Part shown: one piece after another, positions 8,395 through 17,536 of the stretch
Layout: every line of letters starts with the position of its first letter
How positions within the stretch are numbered: the stretch's first letter is position 1
Assembly: GCF_024347375.1 (NCBI RefSeq)
Contig: NZ_AP025471.1
Coordinates: 1 to 64,000 of the forward strand
Source of the DNA: Vibrio coralliirubri
GTDB lineage: Bacteria; Pseudomonadota; Gammaproteobacteria; Enterobacterales; Vibrionaceae
DNA: 64,000 bases
Direction: 5' to 3'
Position numbers and translations under genes: made by a program
The notes under the pieces: model-generated
The model's database searches: none
What the model was told of the DNA's origin: nothing
Seen by the model: the letters and a program-made list of their open reading frames with translations, nothing else

Positions 8395-8916
8395 ATGACA
8401 GATACAACATTAGAAATGACAGAAACTTTAGAACAACGCGTAGCTCGAATTTTAGAAGAAGAGCCAAAACTACTGCCAACAGCAATTGCTGAGAAGCTAG
8501 GTGTTTCAGAGGTTGAAGTGGTTGCTGCTTTTCCAAACGACATGGCAGTAATGCTAGATGGCAGCCGTGCTCAAGAGATTCTAGAAGGTTTAGTGGGTTG
8601 GGGCCCTGTGACCACTATCGTGCATTCATTTGGTTCTATCTTTGAAGTAAAAGCGCCATTCCCGAAAGGTAAAGTAGCGCGTGGTTACTACAACCTGATG
8701 GGCAAAGATGGCGAGCTTCATGGCCACCTTAAACTTGATAACGTTAAACATATCGGTTTGGTGAGCAAGGCGTTCATGGGTCGTGAAAGTCATTACTTCG
8801 GCTTCTTCAGTGAAACCGGTGAGAATATTTTTAAGATTTACCTAGGCCGCAACGAAAAGCGTGAGCTTATTGCCGACCAAGTAGAACGCTTCAAAGCGCT
8901 AAAAGAACAAGCTTAA
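8395..8916 (+). CDS. hutX: Heme utilization cytosolic carrier HutX
   Basis: 173 residues of the HutX/ChuX family of dimeric intracellular heme carriers. An N-terminal helical segment (about 10-40, with LPTAIAEKLGVSEVEVVAAFP) precedes the conserved core holding GPVTTIVHSFGSIFEVKAPFP near 76-96 and the HGHLKLDNVKHIGLVSK region near 117. In V. cholerae HutX passes heme to HutZ. It starts 48 bases after hutW, within the same likely transcript. Confidence 0.92.
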   Translation: MTDTTLEMTETLEQRVARILEEEPKLLPTAIAEKLGVSEVEVVAAFPNDMAVMLDGSRAQEILEGLVGWGPVTTIVHSFGSIFEVKAPFPKGKVARGYYNLMGKDGELHGHLKLDNVKHIGLVSKAFMGRESHYFGFFSETGENIFKIYLGRNEKRELIADQVERFKALKEQA

Positions 8917-8980
8917 TCAATAGTAAATAATCAGCAGCAATCTTACATAGGGTTGCCAACTGGCTTAAACAAGACATCAA

Positions 8981-9026
8981 TGCTCGAGGATCGTTTAGTT
9001 CGCTAATGATCGCTCAACCTCGGGCA
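8981..9026 (+). other. Hairpin in the hutX-hutZ gap
   Basis: TGCTCGAGG and CCTCGGGCA can pair over 9 bases (one G-U) around a 28-base loop, ending 39 bases before hutZ. There is no T run, only an A-rich tail, so it is not a standard terminator. It could be a processing or stability element that uncouples hutZ level from hutX. Confidence 0.35.
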
Positions 9027-9065
9027 AAAATAATAAATCAGAGAAAGTGAAGAAAGGAATTACCC

Positions 9066-9596
9066 ATGGAACAGCAAGTAAAACAAGAACGTCTACAAGG
9101 TCGCCTAGGTCCAGAAATTAAAGAGTTTCGCCAAGAGCGCCGCACCCTTCAACTTGCAACGGTTGATGAAGAAGGTCGCCCGAACGTAAGTTACGCACCT
9201 TTCGTTCAGAACCAAGAAGGTTACTTTGTTCTAATTTCTGATATTGCTCGTCATGCTCGTAACTTGAAAGCGAACCCTCAGGTCTCTTTGATGATGATTG
9301 AAGACGAAGAGAGCTCGAAGCAGCTTTATGCACGTAAGCGTTTAACGTTTGATGCCCAAGCAAGTGTTGTGGAGCGTGAAACTGAACTTTGGACTCAAGT
9401 GATTGGCCAGATGCAAGAGCGTTTTGGTGAAATCATTGATGGTTTGAGTCAACTTCAAGACTTCTCTCTATTCAACCTTAAAGCAGAGAACGGCCTGTTC
9501 GTTAAAGGCTTTGGTCAGGCATACCAAGTGTCAGGCGACGATCTGGTGGATTTCGTTCACCTGCAAGAAGGCCACAAAAAAGTATCTAACGAATAA
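9066..9596 (+). CDS. hutZ: Heme-degrading enzyme HutZ
   Basis: 176 residues of the split-barrel flavin/heme family (pyridoxamine oxidase-like fold). The residues known to matter in V. cholerae HutZ are kept at the same numbers: the proximal heme ligand His170 (in EGHKK), Asp132 (QDF), which pairs with it across the dimer, and Arg92. It binds heme from HutX and cleaves the ring with oxygen, releasing iron. AAAGGAATTACCC supplies the ribosome site. Last gene of the hutWXZ set; a terminator follows 24 bases after the stop. Confidence 0.93.
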   Translation: MEQQVKQERLQGRLGPEIKEFRQERRTLQLATVDEEGRPNVSYAPFVQNQEGYFVLISDIARHARNLKANPQVSLMMIEDEESSKQLYARKRLTFDAQASVVERETELWTQVIGQMQERFGEIIDGLSQLQDFSLFNLKAENGLFVKGFGQAYQVSGDDLVDFVHLQEGHKKVSNE

Positions 9597-9620
9597 TCTC
9601 GTTTAACCGACTTCTTCAGG

Positions 9621-9646
9621 AGCCCTCCAATGTGAGGGCTTTTTTA
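9621..9646 (+). terminator. Terminator after hutZ
   Basis: AGCCCTC / GAGGGCT stem around a short CAATGT-type loop, then TTTTTT. Confidence 0.85.
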
Positions 9647-9709
9647 TGTCTAAATCAAAGAGTTTGGTATATTGGCGTTTGATGACTATTTATGTGTAAG
9701 GATCGGTAC

Positions 9710-10255
9710 GTGAAACCAGTAAGTCGAGATTGGGACGAGTTTTGTTATCCGTTTATCTATGAAGACAGCCCTATCTGTGATTTTGAGATTTTGTCGGATG
9801 AACTTTGTTGCCGAGTTGGATTGGTGTTGTCTTTAGAGCTAGAGCCTCAGGTTCGTGAGATCCTGCAACGCTTGCAGCCAAACATCTACCATTTGAATGG
9901 CTCTGTGCGCGGTAAGCTTGCCATCACCGAATCTGAATTGGTTGAGCTCAAGCAAGATTATCATCGTATCCGCGAGCAGTTAGAAGGGGGTTTTAAAGGC
10001 TTTGTCTTACCCGGTGGGCACCGAGTGTCTAGTGAACTTCACTTGTGTCGTTGTCAGGCTAAGAAAGTTGTGCGAGCTTTGGTGAGTATTGAACATCATG
10101 AAAGCAAAAAGTCGCCAGACCCGATTCTTTTTAAATACGCCAACCTAGTGGCGAACACTCTCTATGCATTGGCCTCTTTTACCAATCATGTAAATGAAGT
10201 CGAGGAAGTGGAATTCGTGAGTAAGAGCTACTCTATGCCCAAAAAGAAAGACTAG
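9710..10255 (+). CDS. Degenerate PduO-type cobalamin adenosyltransferase-like protein
   Basis: 181 residues from the GTG at 9710, which has AAGGA at the right distance; an ATG at 9692 in frame has no ribosome site. The helical-bundle core of PduO-type ATP:cob(I)alamin adenosyltransferases is recognisable: ILSDELCCRVGLVL matches the usual AYGTVDELNSxxGLA region, FVLPGGH matches FVLPGG, and HLCRCQAKKVVR replaces the active-site HVARTVCRRAER. The N-terminal TRTGDxGxT ATP loop is absent, and of the RRAER block only the last Arg remains. Transferase activity is therefore doubtful. It follows hutZ across a terminator, so it is probably transcribed alone. Confidence 0.6.
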   Translation: MKPVSRDWDEFCYPFIYEDSPICDFEILSDELCCRVGLVLSLELEPQVREILQRLQPNIYHLNGSVRGKLAITESELVELKQDYHRIREQLEGGFKGFVLPGGHRVSSELHLCRCQAKKVVRALVSIEHHESKKSPDPILFKYANLVANTLYALASFTNHVNEVEEVEFVSKSYSMPKKKD

Positions 10256-10300
10256 CGATTAGCTCTATTCTTATTGAGATTTGCAGAAAGAAGAGATTAA

Positions 10301-10338
10301 GAAGCTAAACCATTGAGCACTATGCTAGGTTTAGCTTC
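10301..10338. terminator. Perfect inverted repeat between convergent genes
   Basis: GAAGCTAAACC and GGTTTAGCTTC are exact 11-base complements around a 16-base loop. It lies 3' of both the PduO-like gene and cheV, with only short T/A tracts outside the stem, and probably serves as a two-way terminator. Confidence 0.5.
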
Positions 10339-10349
10339 TAAAACAGACC

Positions 10350-11264
10350 CTAAGCAGCCGTAGAGGCGCCGTTTAAGACTTTTGCACCGCGTAGCATAGC
10401 CTCGATTAATTCACCCGCGTTGAACTTCTCAAGCGCTTCATGTGCCCCCACCTGATTGGCACGGTCAACACAGATCTCACTGGATAGCGAGGTATGCAAA
10501 ATACAGTAAGCGTGACTTAAAGCGCTGTCGTTTTGCACTTCAAATGCAAGCTCATAACCATCTAATCCCGGCATCTCGATATCACTCACCAGAAGATCAA
10601 TGGCATTGCCAGCGCTGGCTTGGCGTCGCATCAGGTCGATGGCATCTAAGCCGTTGTTACAAATGCTGTAAGGGATGTTGATGCTGTCTAAGGCATCTGA
10701 TAACTGTTTACGCGCAATCAAAGAGTCATCCACCAATAAGATGTTCAACGCTTTGAGGCGTTCCCTTTCCACATCGGTCAGCATTGGGATGTGCGCATTC
10801 TCATAAGCTGGGTAGATCTTAGAAAGCAGCAGTTCCACGTCGAGCATTTGCACAATACGGTCTTCGAAACGTGTAATACCGGTAACAAACACATTGCGAC
10901 CCACACTGGTGGGTGGAGATTCAATACTCTTCCAGTCGCATTCAATGATTTTATCAATCGAACGAACCAAGAACGCCACAACTGTTCTTAAACAATCAGT
11001 AACGATGAGTACACAATCTTGGTATTCAGCGGGTGTTATCGGACGGAAGCCAATCGCAGCGGACATATCAATAACTGGAACTGTAAGGTCGCGAATAGTC
11101 ACTGTACCAATCACGTGATGATGGGAGTAGGGGATCTGAGTCATCGGCTGAAAAGGGACGATTTCTCTTACCTTAAGCGTGCCAATCGCAAAACTTTGAG
11201 TGAGGGATAACTTGAACATCAACATTCCCTGTGACTGACTCGCTTTACTGATCGGTTTGGCCAT
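10350..11264 (-). CDS. cheV: Chemotaxis coupling protein CheV (CheW-receiver fusion)
   Basis: 304 residues. A CheW-like coupling domain (about 15-160) is followed by a response-regulator receiver domain (about 172-295). The phosphoacceptor Asp is in LLVSDIEMPGLDGYEL, the acidic pocket is LLVDDS, and the conserved Thr/Ser and Lys are in LHTSLS and EKFNA. CheV links chemoreceptors to CheA and, once phosphorylated, helps adaptation. Vibrio genomes carry several CheV paralogues. AGGAG lies 7 bases before ATG. A chemoreceptor gene is 2.4 kb away but not in the same operon. Confidence 0.93.
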   Translation of the reverse strand: MAKPISKASQSQGMLMFKLSLTQSFAIGTLKVREIVPFQPMTQIPYSHHHVIGTVTIRDLTVPVIDMSAAIGFRPITPAEYQDCVLIVTDCLRTVVAFLVRSIDKIIECDWKSIESPPTSVGRNVFVTGITRFEDRIVQMLDVELLLSKIYPAYENAHIPMLTDVERERLKALNILLVDDSLIARKQLSDALDSINIPYSICNNGLDAIDLMRRQASAGNAIDLLVSDIEMPGLDGYELAFEVQNDSALSHAYCILHTSLSSEICVDRANQVGAHEALEKFNAGELIEAMLRGAKVLNGASTAA

Positions 11265-11548
11265 AAGTGGCTCCTACTTAATACGCGCTTAATTTATAAG
11301 GATTAATTTAAAGGGAAATGGAAGCCGCAGCAAGTCGCGATGCGGTTTTTAATGGCCTTTAACGCAGTTGTTTTCGGTTATAGAGTGAAGAATAGCGGTT
11401 CTTGGGTTAAAATCACGCTAAACGCTGGCTGTCGATGAATTTATGTCGATAAGCCGTTAGCGGTAAACAGATTTACAACAGTCAGTTCATTCGCGATGTT
11501 CTAAGCAACCGTCGTAAGTAAACTGGCAGCAACAAACTGAGAATTATC

Positions 11549-11827
11549 ATGGCAAGAACAGCAGCAGCACTTCATATTCTGGTGAAGCATAAAGAACTAG
11601 CAGAAGACATCATGACGCAGCTTAAAAAGGGCGCTAAATTTCAAACGCTAGCGAAGAAACATTCAACCTGTCCATCTGGTAAAAAGGGCGGCGACCTTGG
11701 CGAGTTCAAGAAAGGTCAAATGGTGCCTCAGTTTGATAAGGTTTGTTTCTCTGGCGAGACGCTTGTACCACATCTTGTCAAAACTAAATTCGGTTGGCAC
11801 GTCGTTAAGGTTCTTTACAGAACCTAG
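11549..11827 (+). CDS. ppiC: Peptidyl-prolyl cis-trans isomerase, PpiC (parvulin) type
   Basis: 92 residues, a single cytoplasmic parvulin domain without signal peptide. Family motifs are AALHILVKH at the N terminus, [23 protein letters not shown] in the middle (the catalytic-site Cys is in the STCPS part) and the ending [12 protein letters not shown]. It speeds prolyl bond isomerisation in protein folding; in E. coli PpiC (Par10) is the direct counterpart. The gene stands alone with a strong terminator 28 bases after the stop. Confidence 0.92.
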   Translation: MARTAAALHILVKHKELAEDIMTQLKKGAKFQTLAKKHSTCPSGKKGGDLGEFKKGQMVPQFDKVCFSGETLVPHLVKTKFGWHVVKVLYRT

Positions 11828-11855
11828 TGTAAGATATGTGTGAGATGGAATAAAA

Positions 11856-11879
11856 GGAGCGTATATACGCTCCTTTTTT
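11856..11879 (+). terminator. Terminator after ppiC
   Basis: GGAGCGTATATACGCTCC is an 18-base perfect palindrome followed by TTTTTT. Confidence 0.88.
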
Positions 11880-12109
11880 GTGACTTTTGGGTGCATTTAA
11901 AAGCACAATGGCTGAGTGTTCATCCCAGACGTTATGCGATAATTGGTGCTACGCCCTCAACTATCCACCGTGAGTAATTGGTAGGAGGAGGAGGGTTTTT
12001 AATGAGTAACTCATATAATAAATGCCATTCTTGAGGAAATTTATGCAGCTTTGCCTTTTAGCCTTTGCCTTTTCTAAAAAGCTGTAAACGAGTTTGGTAG
12101 GAGAACAAC

Positions 12110-13516
12110 ATGGAGAGTTCAGCTATGTTAAGCAACCCAGCGACAGATGTCATATTGCATGCCTTTGACTGGTGCTACGCTGACGTAATGAAGAACGCCC
12201 CACTGATCCAAGAGTTGGGTTATAAATCTGTTTTAGTATCACCGGCGATGAAATCGCTGCGCGGCCCTAAAGGTTGCGACCGAGATTCTGGCACCCAATG
12301 GTGGCAGCGCTATCAACCCCAAGATTATCGTGTGATCGACAATCAGCTAGGTGACACGCAAGACTTCACTGCGATGGTGAACACGTTAAAGCAACACGGG
12401 CTTCGTACCTATGTAGACGTCGTGTTTAACCACATGGCCAACGAATCGGGTATCCGCGGTGATCTGACGTATCCCAATCAGCAAGACATGGCGTCTTATC
12501 AAATAGATGCTGACTATTATGAATCCATACGTTTGTTTGGTGACCTTTCTGAGCCTCTATTTGATGAGAACGACTTCGTGGAAGCGTTTGGTATCAAAAA
12601 CTGGAAAGACACTTGGGAAGTGCAAAACGGGCGTATTACCGGTGGCGCGAGCGATCCTGGCCTGCCAACGCTGTTGGATAACGATAATGTGGTGGCACAG
12701 CAAAGAGCCTACCTAAAAGCACTGAAAGACATTGGTGTGAAAGGGTTTCGCATTGATGCGGCAAAGCACATGACACTGGCACACCTACGCAAGGTGTGGA
12801 CTGACGACATCTGCGAAGAAATGCACATCTTCGGTGAGATCATTACCGATGGCGGTGCGACAGAAGAAGAGTATGAGCTGTTCCTTGAGCCTTACCTTAA
12901 ACACACTCGTTTAGGGGCGTACGATTTCCCGCTGTTCAACACCATCTTCAAAGCATTTGAAGAACAGGGCAGCTTTAAGTCTTTGATTAACCCATACTGT
13001 TTTGGTCAGGCTCTGTCGAATATGCGAGCTATCACGTTTGCGGTCACTCATGATATTCCCAATAACGAGGTGTTTTTGGAGCATGTGATGGATGAAGTGG
13101 ATGAGCGATTGGCTCATGCTTTCATTCTTGGTCGAGACGGCGGTGTGCCGCTTGTATACAGTGAACTGAGCACCAGCGGTATTCTGGACAAGAGCGGTCA
13201 GCCTCGTTGGCTCAACGACTGGCAAGCGCCTTACATGAAAAACATGATTCAATTCCATAACCATGTTCATGGCGAAGCGATGCGTGTGGTTGAAGCGAAT
13301 GATGATTTGTTGGTGTTTGTCCGTGGTGATAAAGGCATTGTGGTGATCAACAAGTCGAAACGAAGCAAAACCGCCTCATTAAATTGGACTGGTGCGGTAA
13401 CTGATTTGCTGTCGGGTGATGTGTTTGAATGTGTGGGCAAGGATTTAACCATCAAGGTGGAATCGAACCAATGCATGATGTTGACAACGAACGAATTGAA
13501 GCCTGTCACGAGTTAA
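12110..13516 (+). CDS. Cytoplasmic GH13 alpha-amylase family enzyme
   Basis: 468 residues with the four conserved GH13 regions: I DVVFNH (103-108), II GFRIDAAKH (212-220, nucleophile D216), III FGE (acid/base E243) and IV VTHD (D315, transition-state stabiliser). A short beta-sandwich domain C closes the protein. There is no signal peptide, so it works on internal glucans or imported maltodextrins rather than on starch outside the cell. TAGGAG stands 8 bases before ATG. Monocistronic, with a long-stem terminator. Exact specificity (amylase, glucosidase or maltogenic) cannot be read from the motifs. Confidence 0.88.
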   Translation: MESSAMLSNPATDVILHAFDWCYADVMKNAPLIQELGYKSVLVSPAMKSLRGPKGCDRDSGTQWWQRYQPQDYRVIDNQLGDTQDFTAMVNTLKQHGLRTYVDVVFNHMANESGIRGDLTYPNQQDMASYQIDADYYESIRLFGDLSEPLFDENDFVEAFGIKNWKDTWEVQNGRITGGASDPGLPTLLDNDNVVAQQRAYLKALKDIGVKGFRIDAAKHMTLAHLRKVWTDDICEEMHIFGEIITDGGATEEEYELFLEPYLKHTRLGAYDFPLFNTIFKAFEEQGSFKSLINPYCFGQALSNMRAITFAVTHDIPNNEVFLEHVMDEVDERLAHAFILGRDGGVPLVYSELSTSGILDKSGQPRWLNDWQAPYMKNMIQFHNHVHGEAMRVVEANDDLLVFVRGDKGIVVINKSKRSKTASLNWTGAVTDLLSGDVFECVGKDLTIKVESNQCMMLTTNELKPVTS

Positions 13517-13537
13517 CTAGGATAGACTAGAAAGAGA

Positions 13538-13575
13538 AGCCCCGCTTACTGGCAATCAGTAAACGGGGCTTTTTA
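13538..13575 (+). terminator. Terminator after the amylase gene
   Basis: AGCCCCG-CTTACTG / CAGTAAA-CGGGGCT stem with one mismatch around GCAAT, then TTTTT. Confidence 0.85.
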
Positions 13576-13644
13576 TTATAAGCTATTGCTCGGTAGCTAA
13601 ACCAAATGGCGACTCAATCAAACGGCAACTGAGCCGAACCGTGG

Positions 13645-15516
13645 CTAGACCGTAAACTTATTCAATAGCTCGTCTTGTTGGCGAACATTGTCAGTTTGCT
13701 GCTGCATTGCGGTATTCGCTTCTTGAGCTGCTGTTGATACTTGTGTTGAAAGGTCTTTGATCTTAACTGTGTTGTTGTTGATCTCTTCCGCGACTAAGCT
13801 CTGCTCTTCTGCTGCTGAAGCAATCTGAATGTTCATATCAGAGATACGCTGAATCGCGTCACGAATGCGGTCAAGTGAAGAGTTCGCTTGCTGAGCACGT
13901 TCAACGGCGTCAGTTGCGGTGTCTTTACTTTGGTTCATCGCATTCGATACTGAGCTTGCGCCTGCTTGAAGCTGCTCAATCATGTTACGAATTTCAGTGG
14001 TCGATTCTTGAGTACGTTGCGCCAGAGTACGAACTTCATCGGCTACGACTGCGAAACCACGACCCGATTCACCCGCACGCGCTGCTTCAATTGCTGCGTT
14101 CAGTGCAAGTAGGTTAGTTTGGTCAGCAATGTCGTTGATTACTTTAAGAATCGTTTCGATGTTTGCTGTCGCTGATTCAAGTACTTGTACTTCTGCAACG
14201 GCTTGGTCGATGCGCTCAGATAAGTTATAAATCGCTTGAGTGGTTTCGCTTACTACAGAGGTACCGTCTAGCGTTGCTTCGTCAGCTTCACGAGCCGCTG
14301 CAGCTGCGCCTTGAGCATTGTTTGCTACTTCTGTTGCGGTAACCGCCATCTCGTTCATTGCGGTCGCGAGCTGCTCAAGCTCTTGCAGTTGCGTGTTCAT
14401 CGCATTTGCAGATTCGCCAGCACCTTTCACCGTGAATTCAGTACCACGCTTAATCTCAACGCCAATCGCTTTCGATTGAATGATTTGATTTTGCAGGTTT
14501 TCGGTAAAGGTGTTGAAGCCTTTCGCTAGGTCAGAGAACTCTTTGTCTGTGTTGGTATCAAGACGCTTAGTTAAGTCACCTTGTCCGCTCGCTACATCTT
14601 GAATCGCTTGGTTAAGCGCATCCAGTGGACGCATCAACACGCGGATCAGAACCGTTAGTGCAACGACACTAAGAATTACCGCAATCAATGAGTAGATCAT
14701 TGAGCTGTTTTTCAAGTCTTCAACGGTTTGATAAGCGATCTCTTCATCTAGGATTGCGCCGATGTACCAATCTTCACTAGGGATGTGTGTGAAGTTAACA
14801 AGGAACATTTTGCCGTCGACTTCGATTTCTTGAGAGCCTTCACGAATAGTCGCTTGAGGCATGTAGCTTGAAAGCGTTTCACCGTTGTTTTTAGCATTCG
14901 GGTGAGCAATCGTTGTGCCGTCGGCTGTCACTAGGAATAGGTAGCCCGCATCGAACAAGTTCACTTGGTTTACTAAGGTCGCAAGGTTGGTCAGTTCTAG
15001 ATCGTAGAACATACCTGCAGTAAAGCGGCCGTTGTCTTTAACTGGCGTACCCACTGAGATAATGACTTTCTTACTTGATGCATCCACATAAGGCGCGGTA
15101 ACAACTAAACTGTTTTTGGATTTAGCATCAATGTACCAAGGACGAATTCGTGGGTCGTAATCTGGACCGGCTTCCCAACCATCATCATTTTCAATGACGA
15201 AACCGTTTGCTTCATAACCAAAACCAACCGCAAGGAAGCTGTTTTTAAGCTTTGGCTTTTCTAAAATTTCTTTTACGTAAGTACGATCTTGAGGATTGAT
15301 CTCGATGACTTCAGTCGTCGATTGCGCCAAAGCTTTCTTGGCATTCATCTCGGATACGACGGTATTTTTTACGCCCGAGACCATCTCATTAAGGCTCGCA
15401 TTGACGTGGTTCTCTACAGCACTTCTAACGGTGTAAAGTTGTTGTATTGAAAGCAATGATACTGTCACTAGCAGCAAGGCTGATGATGCAGCAACCACCT
15501 TATGGCTAAATTTCAT
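13645..15516 (-). CDS. Methyl-accepting chemotaxis protein with dCache_1 sensor
   Basis: 623 residues. TM1 is about 7-28, a periplasmic dCache_1 double-PAS sensor spans about 30-270, TM2 about 272-292, HAMP about 293-345, and the cytoplasmic signalling domain follows with the hairpin tip [19 protein letters not shown]. In the membrane-distal sensor module Y120, R125, W127, Y128 and D145 (YDPRIRPWY then PYVD) fit the pattern described for amino-acid-binding dCache domains. Amino-acid sensing is therefore likely, though the ligand is unproven. The C terminus lacks a CheR-docking pentapeptide. GGGG precedes the ATG. Confidence 0.92.
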   Translation of the reverse strand: MKFSHKVVAASSALLLVTVSLLSIQQLYTVRSAVENHVNASLNEMVSGVKNTVVSEMNAKKALAQSTTEVIEINPQDRTYVKEILEKPKLKNSFLAVGFGYEANGFVIENDDGWEAGPDYDPRIRPWYIDAKSKNSLVVTAPYVDASSKKVIISVGTPVKDNGRFTAGMFYDLELTNLATLVNQVNLFDAGYLFLVTADGTTIAHPNAKNNGETLSSYMPQATIREGSQEIEVDGKMFLVNFTHIPSEDWYIGAILDEEIAYQTVEDLKNSSMIYSLIAVILSVVALTVLIRVLMRPLDALNQAIQDVASGQGDLTKRLDTNTDKEFSDLAKGFNTFTENLQNQIIQSKAIGVEIKRGTEFTVKGAGESANAMNTQLQELEQLATAMNEMAVTATEVANNAQGAAAAAREADEATLDGTSVVSETTQAIYNLSERIDQAVAEVQVLESATANIETILKVINDIADQTNLLALNAAIEAARAGESGRGFAVVADEVRTLAQRTQESTTEIRNMIEQLQAGASSVSNAMNQSKDTATDAVERAQQANSSLDRIRDAIQRISDMNIQIASAAEEQSLVAEEINNNTVKIKDLSTQVSTAAQEANTAMQQQTDNVRQQDELLNKFTV

Positions 15517-15937
15517 TGAGTTTTCCCCTTCTCACAGGCTTTGCGAAGACTAAAGTTAATCGTGTTTTTCTAATTATATATATCGACGAGATTGAAATTT
15601 ACTTGAATGTAATTTCACAAAATAGACTACAAAAATACAACAACCCAAACAATACAAAATTCACTAAATCACATATTTGTTACTTTTATTATTGGGTTCA
15701 ATGAGTTGGGGAATGGCGCTAGACGGGGTTTAAGGGGGAATTAAGAATGTATTAATTTGCTGATTATGCGTTCAGTTTTCTATTAACAAGAGGCGATGTG
15801 AATAAATGATATGCAGAACTTATATATTGATTAAACTCCAAATAACGCTGTGTATATATTTTGTGCAAATAAAAAGCCCCACAAAAGTGAGGCTTATAAT
15901 TCTGTCTGCTTATTTACTTATATAAGTAGCATCTAAT
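15517..15937. other. Gene-free AT-rich region between chemoreceptor and YjiH genes
   Basis: It holds the chemoreceptor promoter on the minus strand and, at its right end, the terminator of the YjiH gene. A 62-codon frame (15516-15704, plus strand) has AT-driven low-complexity content and no ribosome site; I do not call it a gene. Confidence 0.5.
15871..15895 (-). terminator. Terminator of the YjiH-family gene
   Basis: On the minus strand AAGCCTCAC, loop TTTT, GTGGGGCTT, then TTTT. Confidence 0.75.
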
Positions 15938-17308
15938 TTAGAATATTAGATGAGCTACACCAGCGATTACTGGAAGGGTAATTAGAGTACGCAGAATAAA
16001 GATAATAAACAGTTCCAAGATGTTCACTGGGATCTTACTACCTAGAAGCAGAGCGCCTACTTCAGACATGTAAATCAGTTGAGTTACCGACATTGCTGCA
16101 ATAACAAAGCGAGTCATCTCGTTGTCGATAGAAGCTGCAAGGATTGCTGGGATAAACATATCCGCAAAACCAACAACGATCGTTTCAGATGCTGCAACGG
16201 CTTCAGGTACACCAAGTAGCTCTAGGAATGGGATGAAAGGCTGACCTAGGAATGAGAACACAGAAGTGTATTCCGCAATCACCAACGCCATTGTACCAAG
16301 ACCCATAACCACAGGCAGTACACCAAAGACCATATCAACAGCGTTACGAACGCCTTCGCCAAACACAGACTTAGCCGACTTCACTTGTGATGCTTTGTTT
16401 ACTGCTAGCTCAAGACCCCAAGAGAATGTTGAGTGACCTGCAGGAATAGCGTCAGCGTCTTTGTGCGGCTTGCTACCGTCAATGAAGGTGTCTTTCTTCA
16501 TGCTTAGTGGTGGAAGGCGAGGGATGATTACCGCTGCCACAATACCCGCTAGACAGATTGCTGCGTAGAAAGGTAGGAACAAGTGCTCTAACTCTACTTG
16601 TGCAATGACCACTAGGCTGAATGTAATCGATACTGCCGAGAAAGTCGTACCAACAACCGCAGCTTCACGCTGAGTGTAGAACTTCTTCTCGTACTGCTTG
16701 CTGGTAAGAAGAATACCAACGCTGCCATCACCTAACCAAGAAGCCATACAGTCGATAGCACTACGACCTGGTAGGTTGAAGATTGGGCGCATGATTTTAC
16801 TTAACAGGGTGCCAAACAACTCTAGTAAACCGAAGTTAAGTAGAAGAGGCAGTAGCAAACCCGCAAAGATAAATACTGAGAACAGTGTAGGAAGTAGGCC
16901 TTCTAACACTAAACCACCGGTGTTTTCTTCCCAAATAAACTCTGGACCTACTTGGAAGAACGCCATGAATGCCGCAGCACCACCAATCAAACGAACCAAC
17001 AACCACAGTGGAGATGGGTTGAAAAGGCCGTTTAAAAATGAATTCGATGTAATGAATGTAGGCTTGAAAATGGTGCTTAAAACGGAAGCTACAGACATGA
17101 AAGCGACGATCGCAGTGATGATAGAGACTAGGTACTCACCGAAAACCGCTTGAATTGACTTGGCTAAGATCGCTACAGGGATGGTGAGATCGCCTTGATA
17201 GCTGATTGGTGCCATGAAAAGGAATAAACCAATCAATGATGGGATTAAGAAAACCCAGAAACTGCCTTTAGATTTCTCTGTTTGAGCAGTATTCGTGTTG
17301 TTAGACAT
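15938..17308 (-). CDS. YjiH family inner-membrane transport protein (Gate domain)
   Basis: 456 residues with about ten membrane segments and two nucleoside-recognition (Gate) domains of the YjiH/SpoIIIM-like type. Recognisable parts are SAIDCMASWLGDGSVGILLTSK near 185-205 and FADMFIPAILAASIDNEMTRF in the C-terminal Gate repeat. Family members are presumed transporters, with no firmly known substrate; nucleoside or peptide-like cargo has been suggested by homology. It is a single-gene unit with its own terminator and a 228-base upstream gap. Confidence 0.8.
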   Translation of the reverse strand: MSNNTNTAQTEKSKGSFWVFLIPSLIGLFLFMAPISYQGDLTIPVAILAKSIQAVFGEYLVSIITAIVAFMSVASVLSTIFKPTFITSNSFLNGLFNPSPLWLLVRLIGGAAAFMAFFQVGPEFIWEENTGGLVLEGLLPTLFSVFIFAGLLLPLLLNFGLLELFGTLLSKIMRPIFNLPGRSAIDCMASWLGDGSVGILLTSKQYEKKFYTQREAAVVGTTFSAVSITFSLVVIAQVELEHLFLPFYAAICLAGIVAAVIIPRLPPLSMKKDTFIDGSKPHKDADAIPAGHSTFSWGLELAVNKASQVKSAKSVFGEGVRNAVDMVFGVLPVVMGLGTMALVIAEYTSVFSFLGQPFIPFLELLGVPEAVAASETIVVGFADMFIPAILAASIDNEMTRFVIAAMSVTQLIYMSEVGALLLGSKIPVNILELFIIFILRTLITLPVIAGVAHLIF

Positions 17309-17536
17309 GTTATTGTTCTCGAATTTCTACACGTAAAAAAGCCACATCCTTGGCATTTTTATTCACTAAACGTCCGTATTTTCTCATTGGGTGCAAGATT
17401 ACCCAGTATTAATATCGCTTGCAATACTATTCATCAAATATCGCTAAGTATTCACACTGGTTATTCTGCAACTTCTTAAGAGTTTAGAATAAAGTGTTGC
17501 GGATGTTACGTAGTTTGAGGATATATTGCCAGGTAT

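Noticed and set aside
12003..12035. 10-codon frame before the amylase gene (MSNSYNKCHS)
   Set aside because: Considered as a leader peptide, but there is no ribosome site, no attenuator-like hairpin pair and no codon bias.
15516..15704. 62-codon plus-strand frame upstream of the chemoreceptor
   Set aside because: AT-driven Asn/Tyr/Ile content, no ribosome site; it starts at the chemoreceptor start codon on the other strand.
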